Shown one piece after another: positions 41,961 through 50,356 of a DNA stretch of 64,000 nt. Made by a program: the position numbers and the translations under genes. The notes under the pieces are model-generated. The model did not search any database. It worked only from the letters and a program-made list of their open reading frames with translations, and was not told where the DNA came from. Position 1 is the stretch's first letter, and each line of letters begins with the position of its first letter. This stretch comes from Shewanella atlantica (GTDB taxonomy: Bacteria; Pseudomonadota; Gammaproteobacteria; Enterobacterales; Shewanellaceae): positions 310,001 through 374,000 of the forward strand of contig NZ_RXNV01000002.1 in the NCBI RefSeq assembly GCF_003966265.1, given 5' to 3'.

Positions 41961-42248
41961 ATGACAAAATCCGAACTGATCGAAAAACTCGCCACGAGGC
42001 AGTCGCAGCTGTCGGCTAAAGAAGTGGAAAGTGCAATCAAAGAGATGTTAGAGCAGATGGCTCAAACATTAGAAGGCGGTGATCGTATTGAGATCCGTGG
42101 CTTTGGTAGTTTTTCTCTTCACTTCCGTGCGCCGCGTACTGGCCGTAATCCTAAGACTGGAACATCAGTCGATTTGGATGGTAAGTATGTTCCGCACTTT
42201 AAGCCAGGCAAAGAACTGCGCGAACGTGTCGATGCTATTAATGCTTAA
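41961..42248 (+). CDS. ihfB: Integration host factor beta subunit
   Basis: 95-residue HU/IHF-family DNA-bending protein, partner of IhfA. Starts [32 protein letters not shown] and the DNA-intercalating arm [12 protein letters not shown] are diagnostic of IhfB. The ATG 41961 is chosen by homology (E. coli 94 aa); the frame extends upstream without similarity. It follows rpsA as in most gammaproteobacteria and ends at a strong terminator. Confidence 0.97.
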   Translation: MTKSELIEKLATRQSQLSAKEVESAIKEMLEQMAQTLEGGDRIEIRGFGSFSLHFRAPRTGRNPKTGTSVDLDGKYVPHFKPGKELRERVDAINA

Positions 42249-42262
42249 ATGACATTGTTTTA

Positions 42263-42287
42263 AAAGCCTCCGAATGGAGGCTTTTTT
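42263..42287 (+). terminator. Terminator of ihfB
   Basis: 9-bp stem aaagcctcc / ggaggcttt with a 4-5-nt loop and T run, 14 nt past the stop codon. Confidence 0.93.
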
Positions 42288-42370
42288 ATGCCTATAATTC
42301 AGTAATTCCTAGCTAGTTGAGTGAAATTCTTAGATAATCAACAGATATCATTCGGTGTGTGGAGAGTCAT

Positions 42371-42661
42371 GTGAAGTCATTTATCATCACAGTGTTAGTT
42401 GCACTGTTTTTCTTTCTTGCACTGATATTTGGTGCTCGTAACGAACAAATTGTGACGATAAGTTATTTCGTTGCTCAGGGTGAGTTTAGACTGCCGATTG
42501 TTTTGGCCGCTGTATTTCTTGCTGGTTTCCTAATCAGTTGGATTTTTGCAATGTATCATATTGCCAAACTGAAACTTGCACTAAGAACCGCCACCAAGAA
42601 GAATGTAAATCTTGAAACTAAAATCGCCGATTCAACATCGCTCCAGGAAGTAGACGCCTAA
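42371..42661 (+). CDS. lapA: LapA-family lipopolysaccharide assembly membrane protein
   Basis: 96-residue inner-membrane protein with two membrane helices (about 3-22 and 42-62) and a C-terminal coiled coil; FGARNEQIVTISYFVAQGEF matches the LapA (YciS, DUF1049) pattern. LapA and LapB form a complex that helps control LpxC turnover and LPS assembly. The start is GTG 42371, with GGAGAG 5 nt upstream, giving the standard N-terminus. One base after its stop codon lapB begins, so they are coupled. Confidence 0.9.
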   Translation: MKSFIITVLVALFFFLALIFGARNEQIVTISYFVAQGEFRLPIVLAAVFLAGFLISWIFAMYHIAKLKLALRTATKKNVNLETKIADSTSLQEVDA

Positions 42662-42662
42662 T

Positions 42663-43823
42663 ATGCTTGAGATCCTGTTTCTGTTACTACCCATTGCAGC
42701 CGGATATGGCTGGTATATGGGGCGCCGTAGTGTCCGGCATAAACAGAGTAGCGATCGTAAAAAGTTGAGTCGTGATTACTTTACCGGCCTTAATTTCCTT
42801 CTTTCGAACGAGTCAGATAAAGCGGTCGATCTTTTTATCTCTATGCTCGATGTCGATGATGAAACCATAGATACACACCTATCATTAGGCTCACTTTTCC
42901 GTAAGCGCGGTGAAGTAGACCGCTCAATTCGAATTCATCAAAATTTGATTGCCCGCCCTAGCTTAGGTACAGAGCAGCGCGACATTGCTATGATGGAGTT
43001 GGGCAAAGATTATCTCGCGGCCGGATTTTATGATCGAGCTGAGGAAATTTTTCAAAATCTGGTCAAGCAAGACGATCACAGTGAGGCTGCTGAAACTCAC
43101 TTGATCGATATCTATCAGGTGACAAAAGAGTGGCAGAAAGCCATTAACATCATCAAAAGTCTAAAGCGTAAGCGACAACTCTCTTTAAAACACAATACCG
43201 CCCATTTTTATTGTGAACTCGCCAATGAAGAAGCCGACAGTGGCGGGCAACTTAAATTACTGCATGCTGCAATCAAGCAAGACCCGCAATGTGGAAGAGC
43301 GATCCTGACCTTAGCCCAAAAATATCTCGATCAAGGTGAACTTACGAAGTGTAAAGATATGCTTTATAAGTTGCTGGAAGCAGACATTGAGCTGATCCCC
43401 GATGCGCTGGCGACGACCAGACAGGCATTTCACGAGAGTCATGACTCGACGGGTTACTGCGATTTTCTTAGACAGGCGCTTCAAAATGGCGCAGGTGCCA
43501 GTGTAGCTATCACTTTGGCTCAGCACCTCATAGAGCAGGGGGAAACTCAGGCTGCCGAGAAATTGGTACTCGATGGCTTGTATAGACACCCGACGATGAA
43601 GAGTTTTCAGCATCTGATGCAGATGCAGATGCTACAGGCGGAAGATGGGCAGGCTAAAGAAAGCTTGACCATGCTAGAGAAGCTCGTCCAGCAACAGATC
43701 AAGTTCAGACCAGGTTATCGCTGTAGTGAATGTGGCTTCCCTTCCCACAGCCTCTACTGGCATTGTCCCTCTTGTAAAAGCTGGGGCAGTATTAAACGGA
43801 TACGGGGATTGGATGGTGAATAG
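42663..43823 (+). CDS. lapB: Lipopolysaccharide assembly protein LapB (YciM)
   Basis: 386-residue adaptor that directs FtsH to degrade LpxC, balancing LPS and phospholipid synthesis. An N-terminal membrane anchor (1-20) is followed by about nine TPR repeats (about 35-350) and a C-terminal rubredoxin-like metal site with two CxxC pairs (YRCSECGF and WHCPSCKSW). Length matches E. coli LapB (389 aa). It is coupled to lapA. Confidence 0.96.
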   Translation: MLEILFLLLPIAAGYGWYMGRRSVRHKQSSDRKKLSRDYFTGLNFLLSNESDKAVDLFISMLDVDDETIDTHLSLGSLFRKRGEVDRSIRIHQNLIARPSLGTEQRDIAMMELGKDYLAAGFYDRAEEIFQNLVKQDDHSEAAETHLIDIYQVTKEWQKAINIIKSLKRKRQLSLKHNTAHFYCELANEEADSGGQLKLLHAAIKQDPQCGRAILTLAQKYLDQGELTKCKDMLYKLLEADIELIPDALATTRQAFHESHDSTGYCDFLRQALQNGAGASVAITLAQHLIEQGETQAAEKLVLDGLYRHPTMKSFQHLMQMQMLQAEDGQAKESLTMLEKLVQQQIKFRPGYRCSECGFPSHSLYWHCPSCKSWGSIKRIRGLDGE

Positions 43824-43921
43824 GCCCGTTCTATTTAACGATGAGACAAGGGACACCTTGTCCGGAAAATAAAGAGTAACATTTACACTTAGATCTATAC
43901 CGCAAAGCAATTGGAGAAATA

Positions 43922-44617
43922 ATGAATAATAAACCTATCGTGGTCGCCCTGGATTTTGATGACAAAAATGCTGCTTTGCAATTGATAGATCAATTAGACC
44001 CTCAAATGTGTCGTTTAAAAGTGGGTAAGGAGATGTTTACTCTCTTTGGCCCAGAGCTTGTTAAAGATATTCATAGTCGTGATTTTGAGCTGTTTTTAGA
44101 CCTTAAGTTTCATGATATTCCAAATACAGTCGCCAAGGCTGTTTCTGCCGCAGCTGAGTTAGGTGTTTGGATGACCAACATTCATGCTACCGGCGGTTTG
44201 GCCATGATGGAAGCGGCGAAGAAGGCTCTGGCTCCTTACGGCAAAGATGCACCCTTGTTGATAGCGGTAACGGTATTAACCTCTATGAGCGATGAAGACC
44301 TTAAGCTTATCGGCATAGATGTACCCGCCTTCGAACACGTTCAGCGACTGGCGAGGCTCACTCAACAGGCAGGCCTGGATGGCGTTGTTTGTTCGGCTCA
44401 CGAAGCTAAGCTACTTAAATCAAGCCTAGGTGAAAGCTTCAAGCTGGTGACGCCAGGTATCCGTCCCGTTGGAGCTGATAAAGGCGACCAGCATAGGATC
44501 ATGACGCCACCTCAGGCTATTGAGGCGGGATCCGATTACCTTGTTATCGGCCGGCCTATCACTAAGGCCATAGATCCATTGGCTGCATTGACCGCGATTC
44601 ATCAATCGCTAAAATAA
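43922..44617 (+). CDS. pyrF: Orotidine 5'-phosphate decarboxylase
   Basis: 231-residue enzyme converting OMP to UMP, the last step of pyrimidine synthesis. The active site is [17 protein letters not shown], where Asp-Lys-Asp are catalytic; VTPGIRP and YLVIGRPIT complete the phosphate site. A Shine-Dalgarno (ggaga) precedes the ATG. It follows lapB on the same strand, as in E. coli (lapA-lapB-pyrF). Confidence 0.97.
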   Translation: MNNKPIVVALDFDDKNAALQLIDQLDPQMCRLKVGKEMFTLFGPELVKDIHSRDFELFLDLKFHDIPNTVAKAVSAAAELGVWMTNIHATGGLAMMEAAKKALAPYGKDAPLLIAVTVLTSMSDEDLKLIGIDVPAFEHVQRLARLTQQAGLDGVVCSAHEAKLLKSSLGESFKLVTPGIRPVGADKGDQHRIMTPPQAIEAGSDYLVIGRPITKAIDPLAALTAIHQSLK

Positions 44618-44663
44618 CCTTTAACACCTTAGATTTTTATAGAAACAGTTAAGTGAGATAGAG

Positions 44664-45206
44664 ATGGCAAATCCTTTCCAGGAACAGTTACTCAAAGCGG
44701 GGCTTGTGAGTAAACAGAAAGTTCAGAAAGCCAAAACGCAGAAAAGGCGCGATCGTAAGGCCAAGGTCGACGATGGTAGCGCAGCGCTCAAGCAAGAGAT
44801 CGCCGCACAGAAGAAAGCGCAAGTAGAGAAAGATAAGGCGTTAAACGAAAAACGTTTCGAAGAAGCGTCTGAGAAGGGGTTGGTCCGTGGACTCGTCACC
44901 GAGTTCAAACGTCTGGCTATTAAGTTGCCTCAAAAGGCGGAAGTAAAATTTAACTACACCTTTAATAATAAAATTTTCTCTATCTATGTAGACGATAAAC
45001 TGCAGTCTCAGCTTCTCAATGGCCAACTGGGTATTGTGCGCCATGAAGAGAGCAGCTACCTGGTTCCTCATAAACTGGCCGAGCGTGTAAACATGTTAGT
45101 GCCGGAGTGGTGTGGCTATCTGTGGATTAAAGACGATAAGACCCAAGTCGTTGAAGAGGATGATCCTTATGCAGATTATGTCATCCCAGATGATTTGATG
45201 TGGTAA
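44664..45206 (+). CDS. DUF2058 (YaiL-like) protein
   Basis: 180-residue protein of family DUF2058. The N-terminal ~75 residues are very rich in Lys, Gln, Arg and Glu and form a charged helix or coiled coil (NPFQEQLLKAGLVSKQKVQK start). The C-terminal ~100 residues form a compact domain ending in ADYVIPDDLMW. E. coli YaiL is described as a nucleoprotein or polynucleotide-associated protein; the function is unproven. It is on the same strand 46 nt after pyrF. Confidence 0.85.
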   Translation: MANPFQEQLLKAGLVSKQKVQKAKTQKRRDRKAKVDDGSAALKQEIAAQKKAQVEKDKALNEKRFEEASEKGLVRGLVTEFKRLAIKLPQKAEVKFNYTFNNKIFSIYVDDKLQSQLLNGQLGIVRHEESSYLVPHKLAERVNMLVPEWCGYLWIKDDKTQVVEEDDPYADYVIPDDLMW

Positions 45207-45223
45207 GCACAGAAGGAGCTAGA

Positions 45224-45284
45224 ATCTAGTATCTAGTATCTAGTATCTAGTATCTAGTATCTAGTATCTAGTATCTAGTATCTA
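45224..45284. repeat. Eight-copy 7-bp tandem repeat (atctagt)
   Basis: Eight exact copies of atctagt (45224-45279) followed by a partial ninth (atcta). It lies 18 nt after the DUF2058 stop codon, before that gene's terminator. It packs eight CTAG tetranucleotides, a word usually rare in enteric-type genomes, into 56 bp. Confidence 0.97.
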
Positions 45285-45290
45285 AAATAT

Positions 45291-45325
45291 AAAGAGGTCT
45301 CTGTTCAGCAGAAACCTCTTTTTTG
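45291..45325 (+). terminator. Terminator of the DUF2058 gene
   Basis: Stem aaagaggt / acctcttt, with an inner ctg / cag pair and loop ttca, followed by a T run. It lies right after the heptamer array. The rest of the gap up to 45490 has no supported gene. Confidence 0.8.
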
Positions 45326-45490
45326 TTTTTATCGACTATCTGGGGACTGTAGTCTTGAGCTTTTGTCACATACTGGTGGCTCGAGTCATTATAAGAATAA
45401 TTGCTATTACTTCTGTTTATTCCATTAAACTTCCTATATTCCTCGCTCATCATCAAATATCCCTTTCTTTTCCTACGGTATCTGGTATAA

Positions 45491-45510
45491 ATTAAAACAA
45501 CTGTTTTAAT
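45491..45510 (+). promoter_or_regulatory. Probable PsrA operator upstream of the acyl-CoA dehydrogenase gene
   Basis: ATTAAAACAACTGTTTTAAT is an 8-bp dyad with a 4-nt spacer and contains the AAAC-N4-GTTT core of PsrA sites. PsrA is the TetR-type regulator of fatty-acid degradation in Shewanella and Pseudomonas. It lies 21 nt before the start codon, suitable for repression. Confidence 0.65.
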
Positions 45511-45530
45511 CCATTGTTTGAGAGTCGATA

Positions 45531-47288
45531 ATGAATCCGTACCAAGCTCCGTTAGCCGAAATGAAGTTTATGTTAGATAAGGTCTTTGATGCGCCAAATA
45601 CATGGGCGTCATTACCTGCCATAGCCGAAAATGTCGATATGGACACAGCGGTAGCGATAATGGATGAAGCAGACAAGATAAGTCGTGAACTTATCCATCC
45701 TATTAACCGTAGCGGTGATGAGCAAGGTGTAAGGCATGAAGATGATAAGGTGATCACGCCTGACGGCTTTAAAGCCGTCTATGACCAATATGCCGAAGGC
45801 GGTTGGGTTGGCTTATGTGGCGACCCAGAATTGGGCGGCATGGGCATGCCTAAGATGTTGGGCGTGCTGGTCGATGAGATGTCTTACAGTGCCTGTAACT
45901 CTTTTACCCTCTATGGCTCACTCACCGCCGGCGCAGCCTTGTGTATCAATGCACATGGCAGTGATGAGATAAAAGAGAAATATCTGCCTATGCTGTATAG
46001 CGGCGAATGGGCGGGTGCGATGGATATGACCGAGCCTCAGGCGGGTTCAGATCTGCGTAACATTCGTACCAAAGCGGTACCTAATGATGATGGCAGCTAC
46101 AACATCACCGGCAGTAAGATCTTTATCACAGGTGGCGACCATGATCTGACTGAGAATGTTATCCACCTTGTATTGGCAAAGCTACCTGACACCAACGGTA
46201 TATCTTTATTCTTAGTGCCAAAAATTAAGGTTGATGACTCTGGCAACTTAGGTGAGTCGAATGGCGTAACCGTTGGTTCAATCGAACATAAAATGGGGCT
46301 TAAAGGCTCAGCAACATGTGTGATGAATTATGACGATGCTCAGGGTTTCCTTATCGGTAGACCAAACCGTGGGCTTGTCTGTATGTTTACTATGATGAAC
46401 TATGAGCGTCTGGCCATCGGTATTCAGGGATTAGGAACCTCTCAGGCGGCATATCAGATGGCATCTGATTATGCTAAAGAGCGTGTTCAGGGCGTGGCAG
46501 CTGGCGGTTCGCCAACCGGCGCAAGTAGTGATCCAATTTTGGTTCATGGTGATGTTCGTCGTATGCTTCTCACTATCAGAACCTTAACCGATGCGGGTCG
46601 AGCCTTGTCCATATTGACCGGTAAACAGCTTGATATTGCGAAGTATGGTGAAGGCGAAGAGAAGGCTAAAGCGACACGTTATGTAGGCTTGCTAACACCG
46701 GTTGCTAAGGCATTTCTCAGTGATCGTGGTCTCGATGCCGCAGTCATGGCACAGCAAGTATTTGGTGGGCACGGTTATATACGTGAAACAGGTATCGAAC
46801 AACTCGTACGTGATACCCGTATTGCTCAAATATACGAAGGGACAAACGGTATACAGGCAATTGATTTCTTAGGTCGTAAGGTGACCGGAGATAACCTGGC
46901 AGCATTGACTGAGTTTGTTACTGAATGCAAAGAGAACCTCTCTAAAATGAATCATGTCGATGATGCTCATAAAGAGAAACTGGCCGCACTGTTCAATCAG
47001 TTACTGGTCGTTGCAGATATCGTCAATGACAACAAGACTTCTAGTCCGGCACTCATAAACTCGTGTGCCGTCGATTTCCTCGATGCGTTTGGCCATATCC
47101 TGTACGGTTACTTCTGGTTGCTGATGACGGATACTGCAGTCGTTCATGAAGATGAAAAGTTTGCTTCGCAAAAACTTCACTTAAGTGATTTCTATATCAA
47201 TAAGGTGCTACCTAAGGCTGAATATCACCTAGCACAGGTCAGTGCCGGGCATGCCTGCGTCATGAACATCCCTGAAGAGATGTTTTGA
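45531..47288 (+). CDS. Acyl-CoA dehydrogenase (long-form, C-terminal domain family)
   Basis: 585-residue FAD enzyme for the first dehydrogenation of fatty acyl-CoA. It belongs to the ~600-residue group with extra N- and C-terminal segments. MDMTEPQAGSDLRNIRT is the acyl-CoA dehydrogenase signature; FGGHGYIRETGIEQLVRD binds FAD; the putative catalytic Glu is in AQIYEGTNGIQAID. There is no signal peptide. It has a probable PsrA operator at the promoter and is monocistronic. Chain-length preference cannot be read. The gene is flanked by heptamer repeat arrays on both sides. Confidence 0.93.
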   Translation: MNPYQAPLAEMKFMLDKVFDAPNTWASLPAIAENVDMDTAVAIMDEADKISRELIHPINRSGDEQGVRHEDDKVITPDGFKAVYDQYAEGGWVGLCGDPELGGMGMPKMLGVLVDEMSYSACNSFTLYGSLTAGAALCINAHGSDEIKEKYLPMLYSGEWAGAMDMTEPQAGSDLRNIRTKAVPNDDGSYNITGSKIFITGGDHDLTENVIHLVLAKLPDTNGISLFLVPKIKVDDSGNLGESNGVTVGSIEHKMGLKGSATCVMNYDDAQGFLIGRPNRGLVCMFTMMNYERLAIGIQGLGTSQAAYQMASDYAKERVQGVAAGGSPTGASSDPILVHGDVRRMLLTIRTLTDAGRALSILTGKQLDIAKYGEGEEKAKATRYVGLLTPVAKAFLSDRGLDAAVMAQQVFGGHGYIRETGIEQLVRDTRIAQIYEGTNGIQAIDFLGRKVTGDNLAALTEFVTECKENLSKMNHVDDAHKEKLAALFNQLLVVADIVNDNKTSSPALINSCAVDFLDAFGHILYGYFWLLMTDTAVVHEDEKFASQKLHLSDFYINKVLPKAEYHLAQVSAGHACVMNIPEEMF

Positions 47289-47333
47289 TAATTTAGTAAC
47301 AGGTAATAAGTAACAAGTAATAAGTGGTAAGTT

Positions 47334-47389
47334 ATAAGCGATAAGCGATAAGCGATAAGCGATAAGCGATAAGCGATAAGCGATAAGCG
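47334..47389. repeat. Eight-copy 7-bp tandem repeat (ataagcg)
   Basis: Eight exact copies of ataagcg, preceded by degenerate copies (taataag, taacaag; 47299-47333). It starts 46 nt after the acyl-CoA dehydrogenase stop. Period and copy number equal those of the atctagt array before the gene, but the unit sequence is different. Confidence 0.97.
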
Positions 47390-47459
47390 TGATATTTAGC
47401 GACGAGCTCTGTCTCAGAACACCTGAGTTAAGAAGCAAACTTGTTTTAAAACGAGAATT

Positions 47460-47491
47460 AAAAAGGGAATACTTTTGAGTATTCCCTTTTT
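47460..47491. terminator. Terminator downstream of the acyl-CoA dehydrogenase gene
   Basis: 14-bp stem aaaaagggaatact / agtattcccttttt with a 4-nt loop. A- and T-rich arms at both ends let it work in both directions. Confidence 0.88.
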
Positions 47492-47525
47492 ATTGACCAT
47501 GTTGATAACTTATGTCATCAGCTTA

Positions 47526-47789
47526 TACCAATCAGTATAAAGATGTGATCGCTCAGCGAGAGTTTAGCGCTTTTGAGGCAAGGCAGCGAGTGAAGAGCAT
47601 AGTTATTCTACGTTTAAGCTCGTTAACGCAGCTTCAGAAGCGCTAAAACTCGCCTTTCAGGTGTATTTTGGGCTGCCTACTTCATCAAAGAATAGCTTCA
47701 CAAGGGATCACCATTGCATCATCTATTCGCCTTTAATTAGTTTGCCAAAAAATAACTCTGAGTAGATCACTTTCTTATACTGATTGGTA
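47526..47789. mobile_element. 264-bp MITE-like element
   Basis: Perfect 15-bp terminal inverted repeats, TACCAATCAGTATAA at 47526-47540 and its complement at 47775-47789. A second matching block (gtgatc / gatcac) sits 4 nt further in on each side, so 22 of 25 terminal bases match. No transposase ORF is present. The flanks end in TTAT/ATTAT, so a TA-rich target duplication is possible but unclear. Directly after the right end lies another accgattggtat. The inside contains gcgctaaaactcgc-type inverted segments (agtttagcgctttt / agcgctaaaact). Confidence 0.75.
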
Positions 47790-47806
47790 TTATACCGATT
47801 GGTATT

Positions 47807-49264
47807 CTAATTGGCTGTCACTGACTGTGCCGTCGTTGTATTGGGCGTTGTCGGTTCTGTTTTATGGTCCATCAGAGACTGCAAGAAAAGGGCACTGAAT
47901 GGTGCAAGTTGTTGCTTCTTCTCTATAGGGCTCTGTCCATTTTCCAGAATGACAAAAAGGGTATCGGCTACTTTGGGCTGTTTAATAAATCCTGCTAAGT
48001 TATCAACGCCCTGCATAGAACCTGTCTTTGCCCAAATATGTTTTTGCAGAGGGGCTGTGGTAAATGATGGTTTGTACTTGAGTGTCCCACTAACGCCGGC
48101 TACCGGCAGTGATTCCATGAGGCTCACAAATCTAGGGTCTGCATATATTAACTTCAATACTTGACTGAGCTGTCTGGCACTGAGCAGGTTATAACGTGAT
48201 AGCCCTGAACCATCCACGACTCTGGCATGGGTTAGATCGACCCCTTCTTCAGTTAAAATCTGTACCATCGCCTTACTGCCATTACTGAAGGTGCCGGGAC
48301 GGTTAAACTGCTTGTGTCCTATCTGCTTCAATAGACTATCTGCGATGAGATTATCAGATTTTATTAACATGGTATCGAGCAGTTCAGGCAGCGCTTTTGA
48401 TTTGTGGCTAGCAATGAGGCTTCGATGTTGAGGCAGGCTGTCTTTGATTAACACCTTACCCGTTACCTTAATTTGACTACTCTTCGCAATCTGAGCCACC
48501 GTATTCTTTGCGAATAGGGCTGGCTCAGTAATGGCTATGGCAAGTTTTAAAGGGCGATTACCAGGGTGACAGCCTGTCAGATTAAAATGGTTATTGGGCA
48601 AACGCTGCAGACTCAAATTACAAAACTCCAGGCTACTGGTTTTATCAAAAATTGCACTGTTATCGATAACGATAGGAAGATAACTGGGGAATTTGAGTTG
48701 ACTGGTGTTATTTGCAAGCTTTGGTTTTAGTTGTCCATGAACACAATTCTTGTTGATAATAAAGCTGGAAACCGGGGCTGCAAAACAGATCCCTAAGTCA
48801 TCCCACACCCAACCCGGGGCTTGTAACTCTTCATGTTTTTCGCCGACAAGATAGAGATCTCCCTCTATTTGGAACAAGCCTTGATCCGTAAGTTGTTTAA
48901 ACAGTTCTCTTAGCTCAAGGCTGGAAAGCGTCGGATCGCCACTGAATTTAATAAAGACATCACCCTTTATCACTCCTTTTCGGATAGGAAAATGAGAGAA
49001 AATTTCAGTCATATAATGAAAGTCGTTTCCCAGCGCCGCAGTTGCAGCTACTGCTGTGAGTAATTTTTGCGTACTGGCTGGAAGGAGTAAAATATCCGCA
49101 TTTTCCTCATATATAACGGAATCATTGACCAGATCCGTGGCGATAACCGATGTGTGGGAGTGAGGAGGCTTGATAAGAGGCAAGATATTATTGAAATACT
49201 CATCGGCGTAGACTGACGAAGAGGCAAGCCAGCACAAGAGTAGGGCAGAGGTTAACTTTTTCAT
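47807..49264 (-). CDS. dacB: D-alanyl-D-alanine carboxypeptidase/endopeptidase (PBP4)
   Basis: 485-residue periplasmic class C low-molecular-mass penicillin-binding protein (S13). The signal peptide is MKKLTSALLLCWLASSSVYA. The catalytic motifs are SxxK in LPASTQKLL, SxN in IKSDNLIAD and KTG in WAKTGSMQG. It trims peptidoglycan stems and cuts cross-links. The start at 49264 is chosen because it begins the signal peptide; the frame runs 51 codons further upstream without similarity. The long insert between SxxK and SxN is typical of PBP4. Confidence 0.93.
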   Translation of the reverse strand: MKKLTSALLLCWLASSSVYADEYFNNILPLIKPPHSHTSVIATDLVNDSVIYEENADILLLPASTQKLLTAVAATAALGNDFHYMTEIFSHFPIRKGVIKGDVFIKFSGDPTLSSLELRELFKQLTDQGLFQIEGDLYLVGEKHEELQAPGWVWDDLGICFAAPVSSFIINKNCVHGQLKPKLANNTSQLKFPSYLPIVIDNSAIFDKTSSLEFCNLSLQRLPNNHFNLTGCHPGNRPLKLAIAITEPALFAKNTVAQIAKSSQIKVTGKVLIKDSLPQHRSLIASHKSKALPELLDTMLIKSDNLIADSLLKQIGHKQFNRPGTFSNGSKAMVQILTEEGVDLTHARVVDGSGLSRYNLLSARQLSQVLKLIYADPRFVSLMESLPVAGVSGTLKYKPSFTTAPLQKHIWAKTGSMQGVDNLAGFIKQPKVADTLFVILENGQSPIEKKQQLAPFSALFLQSLMDHKTEPTTPNTTTAQSVTAN

Positions 49265-49479
49265 AAAACGTTTAAACTCAGTTTTGGTGAAACAGAAAGA
49301 ACGGAATAAGTGTATTAAGACGAGAACATGATATAAGCATAACCTAAGGTAAGGATTATGCTCACTCACTGAGCATATCAATAAGGCGAAAGCTAAGACT
49401 GTGGTGTTTAAAACCAATGAGTCTAAATCAATGTGTCTAAATCAGTGGTGCCTAATCCAGTCGGCGGATCAAGTTGTGC

Positions 49480-49653
49480 TTATTCGTCATCAGGCGCATC
49501 TTTCTCCATTAAACGGTAGAGTCTCAGGGTGACAAAGGATACCAGGGCAATGAAGATGGGTAATATAAACAACCCAAGCTGAGCTTTAAAATGAAAGATT
49601 GCCCAAGCCAGTACAAGAGTGATGGCTAAGGTTATTAAGATCTTCAGATTCAT
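49480..49653 (-). CDS. 57-residue two-helix membrane protein
   Basis: Short hypothetical protein beginning MNLKILITLAITLVLAWAIF with a second hydrophobic stretch (LGLFILPIFIALVSFVTL, about 27-44), ending in an acidic tail KDAPDDE. Two predicted membrane helices, N-in and C-in. Function unknown. It lies upstream of dacB on the same strand with about 215 nt between. The Shine-Dalgarno is weak. Codon use and clean hydrophobic pattern suggest a real gene. Confidence 0.55.
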   Translation of the reverse strand: MNLKILITLAITLVLAWAIFHFKAQLGLFILPIFIALVSFVTLRLYRLMEKDAPDDE

Positions 49654-49896
49654 GAAACGTGGTCACGATAATAGTAAATAAGCGCTATATTATCAAAATG
49701 ATTCAATTTATGTAGAAATATCAGTTCAATAGGCGACATAAAACAACATCATCTGTATTCAGAACAGATGTTCAACATGGGGTTAATCTTTTTAGGAAGA
49801 AGTTATCCGATTTTTACAACAAAACTGGCCAAAAACCAAAACAGTTTGTACTCATAATTGAACAGTTAATAGCTGATTTTTTTGGAGGATGAGATT

Positions 49897-49995
49897 TTGA
49901 TTCAAATTAGTACAAAAGTTAATGTGTTAACACGCAATTTTGCAGAAAAACCTTGCTCAAAAGCCCTTAAATCGGTAATTTCTATCCCCTTATGA
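49897..49995 (+). CDS. Possible 32-residue ORF upstream of the DUF1904 gene
   Basis: A perfect GGAGG (49884-49888) lies 8 nt before TTG 49897, opening a 32-codon ORF (MIQISTKVNVLTRNF...). An ATG directly at the Shine-Dalgarno opens only a 3-codon frame. The remaining gap (49654-50012) is AT-rich and presumably contains the promoter for the DUF1904-pssA operon. Confidence 0.3.
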   Translation: MIQISTKVNVLTRNFAEKPCSKALKSVISIPL

Positions 49996-50012
49996 ATTTG
50001 TAAGGGATCACC

Positions 50013-50345
50013 ATGCCACATATTCGTATGCGGGGGTTACCACAAGCGGCTGTCGTTGAGTTAAGTAAGACGTTACTCGAGCAGTTGGCTGAACTATGTA
50101 AAGTGAATTCAAAAGGATTCACCTTAGATTGGATTCCCAGCATAGGTTACCGTAACGGCTGTGTAGACCAAAGCTTCACACAAGTTGAGATGCTTTGGTT
50201 CCCTAAAGATCCCGAAACTCACCATTCGGTAGAGAAAGTTATCCGTGAAGCAGTTCAGAAGGCTTATCCGGAGTCACAGCATATAGTTGTGATATTCAGG
50301 CAACTGGAACCTGAAACTTACTACCGGGATGGCCAGCATTTTTAA
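50013..50345 (+). CDS. DUF1904 protein (tautomerase-like fold)
   Basis: 110-residue protein of family DUF1904, whose predicted fold resembles the MIF/4-oxalocrotonate tautomerases. It begins MPHIRMRG, so Pro2 is available, which is the catalytic base in tautomerases; whether this protein is an enzyme is unknown. An AAGGGATC Shine-Dalgarno-like sequence precedes it. pssA starts 11 nt after its stop, so they form an operon. Confidence 0.85.
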   Translation: MPHIRMRGLPQAAVVELSKTLLEQLAELCKVNSKGFTLDWIPSIGYRNGCVDQSFTQVEMLWFPKDPETHHSVEKVIREAVQKAYPESQHIVVIFRQLEPETYYRDGQHF

Positions 50346-50356
50346 AGGAGATATCC

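Noticed and set aside
45224..45284. CRISPR-like array
   Set aside because: Units are 7 bp with no spacers; this is a simple tandem repeat, and no cas genes are present.
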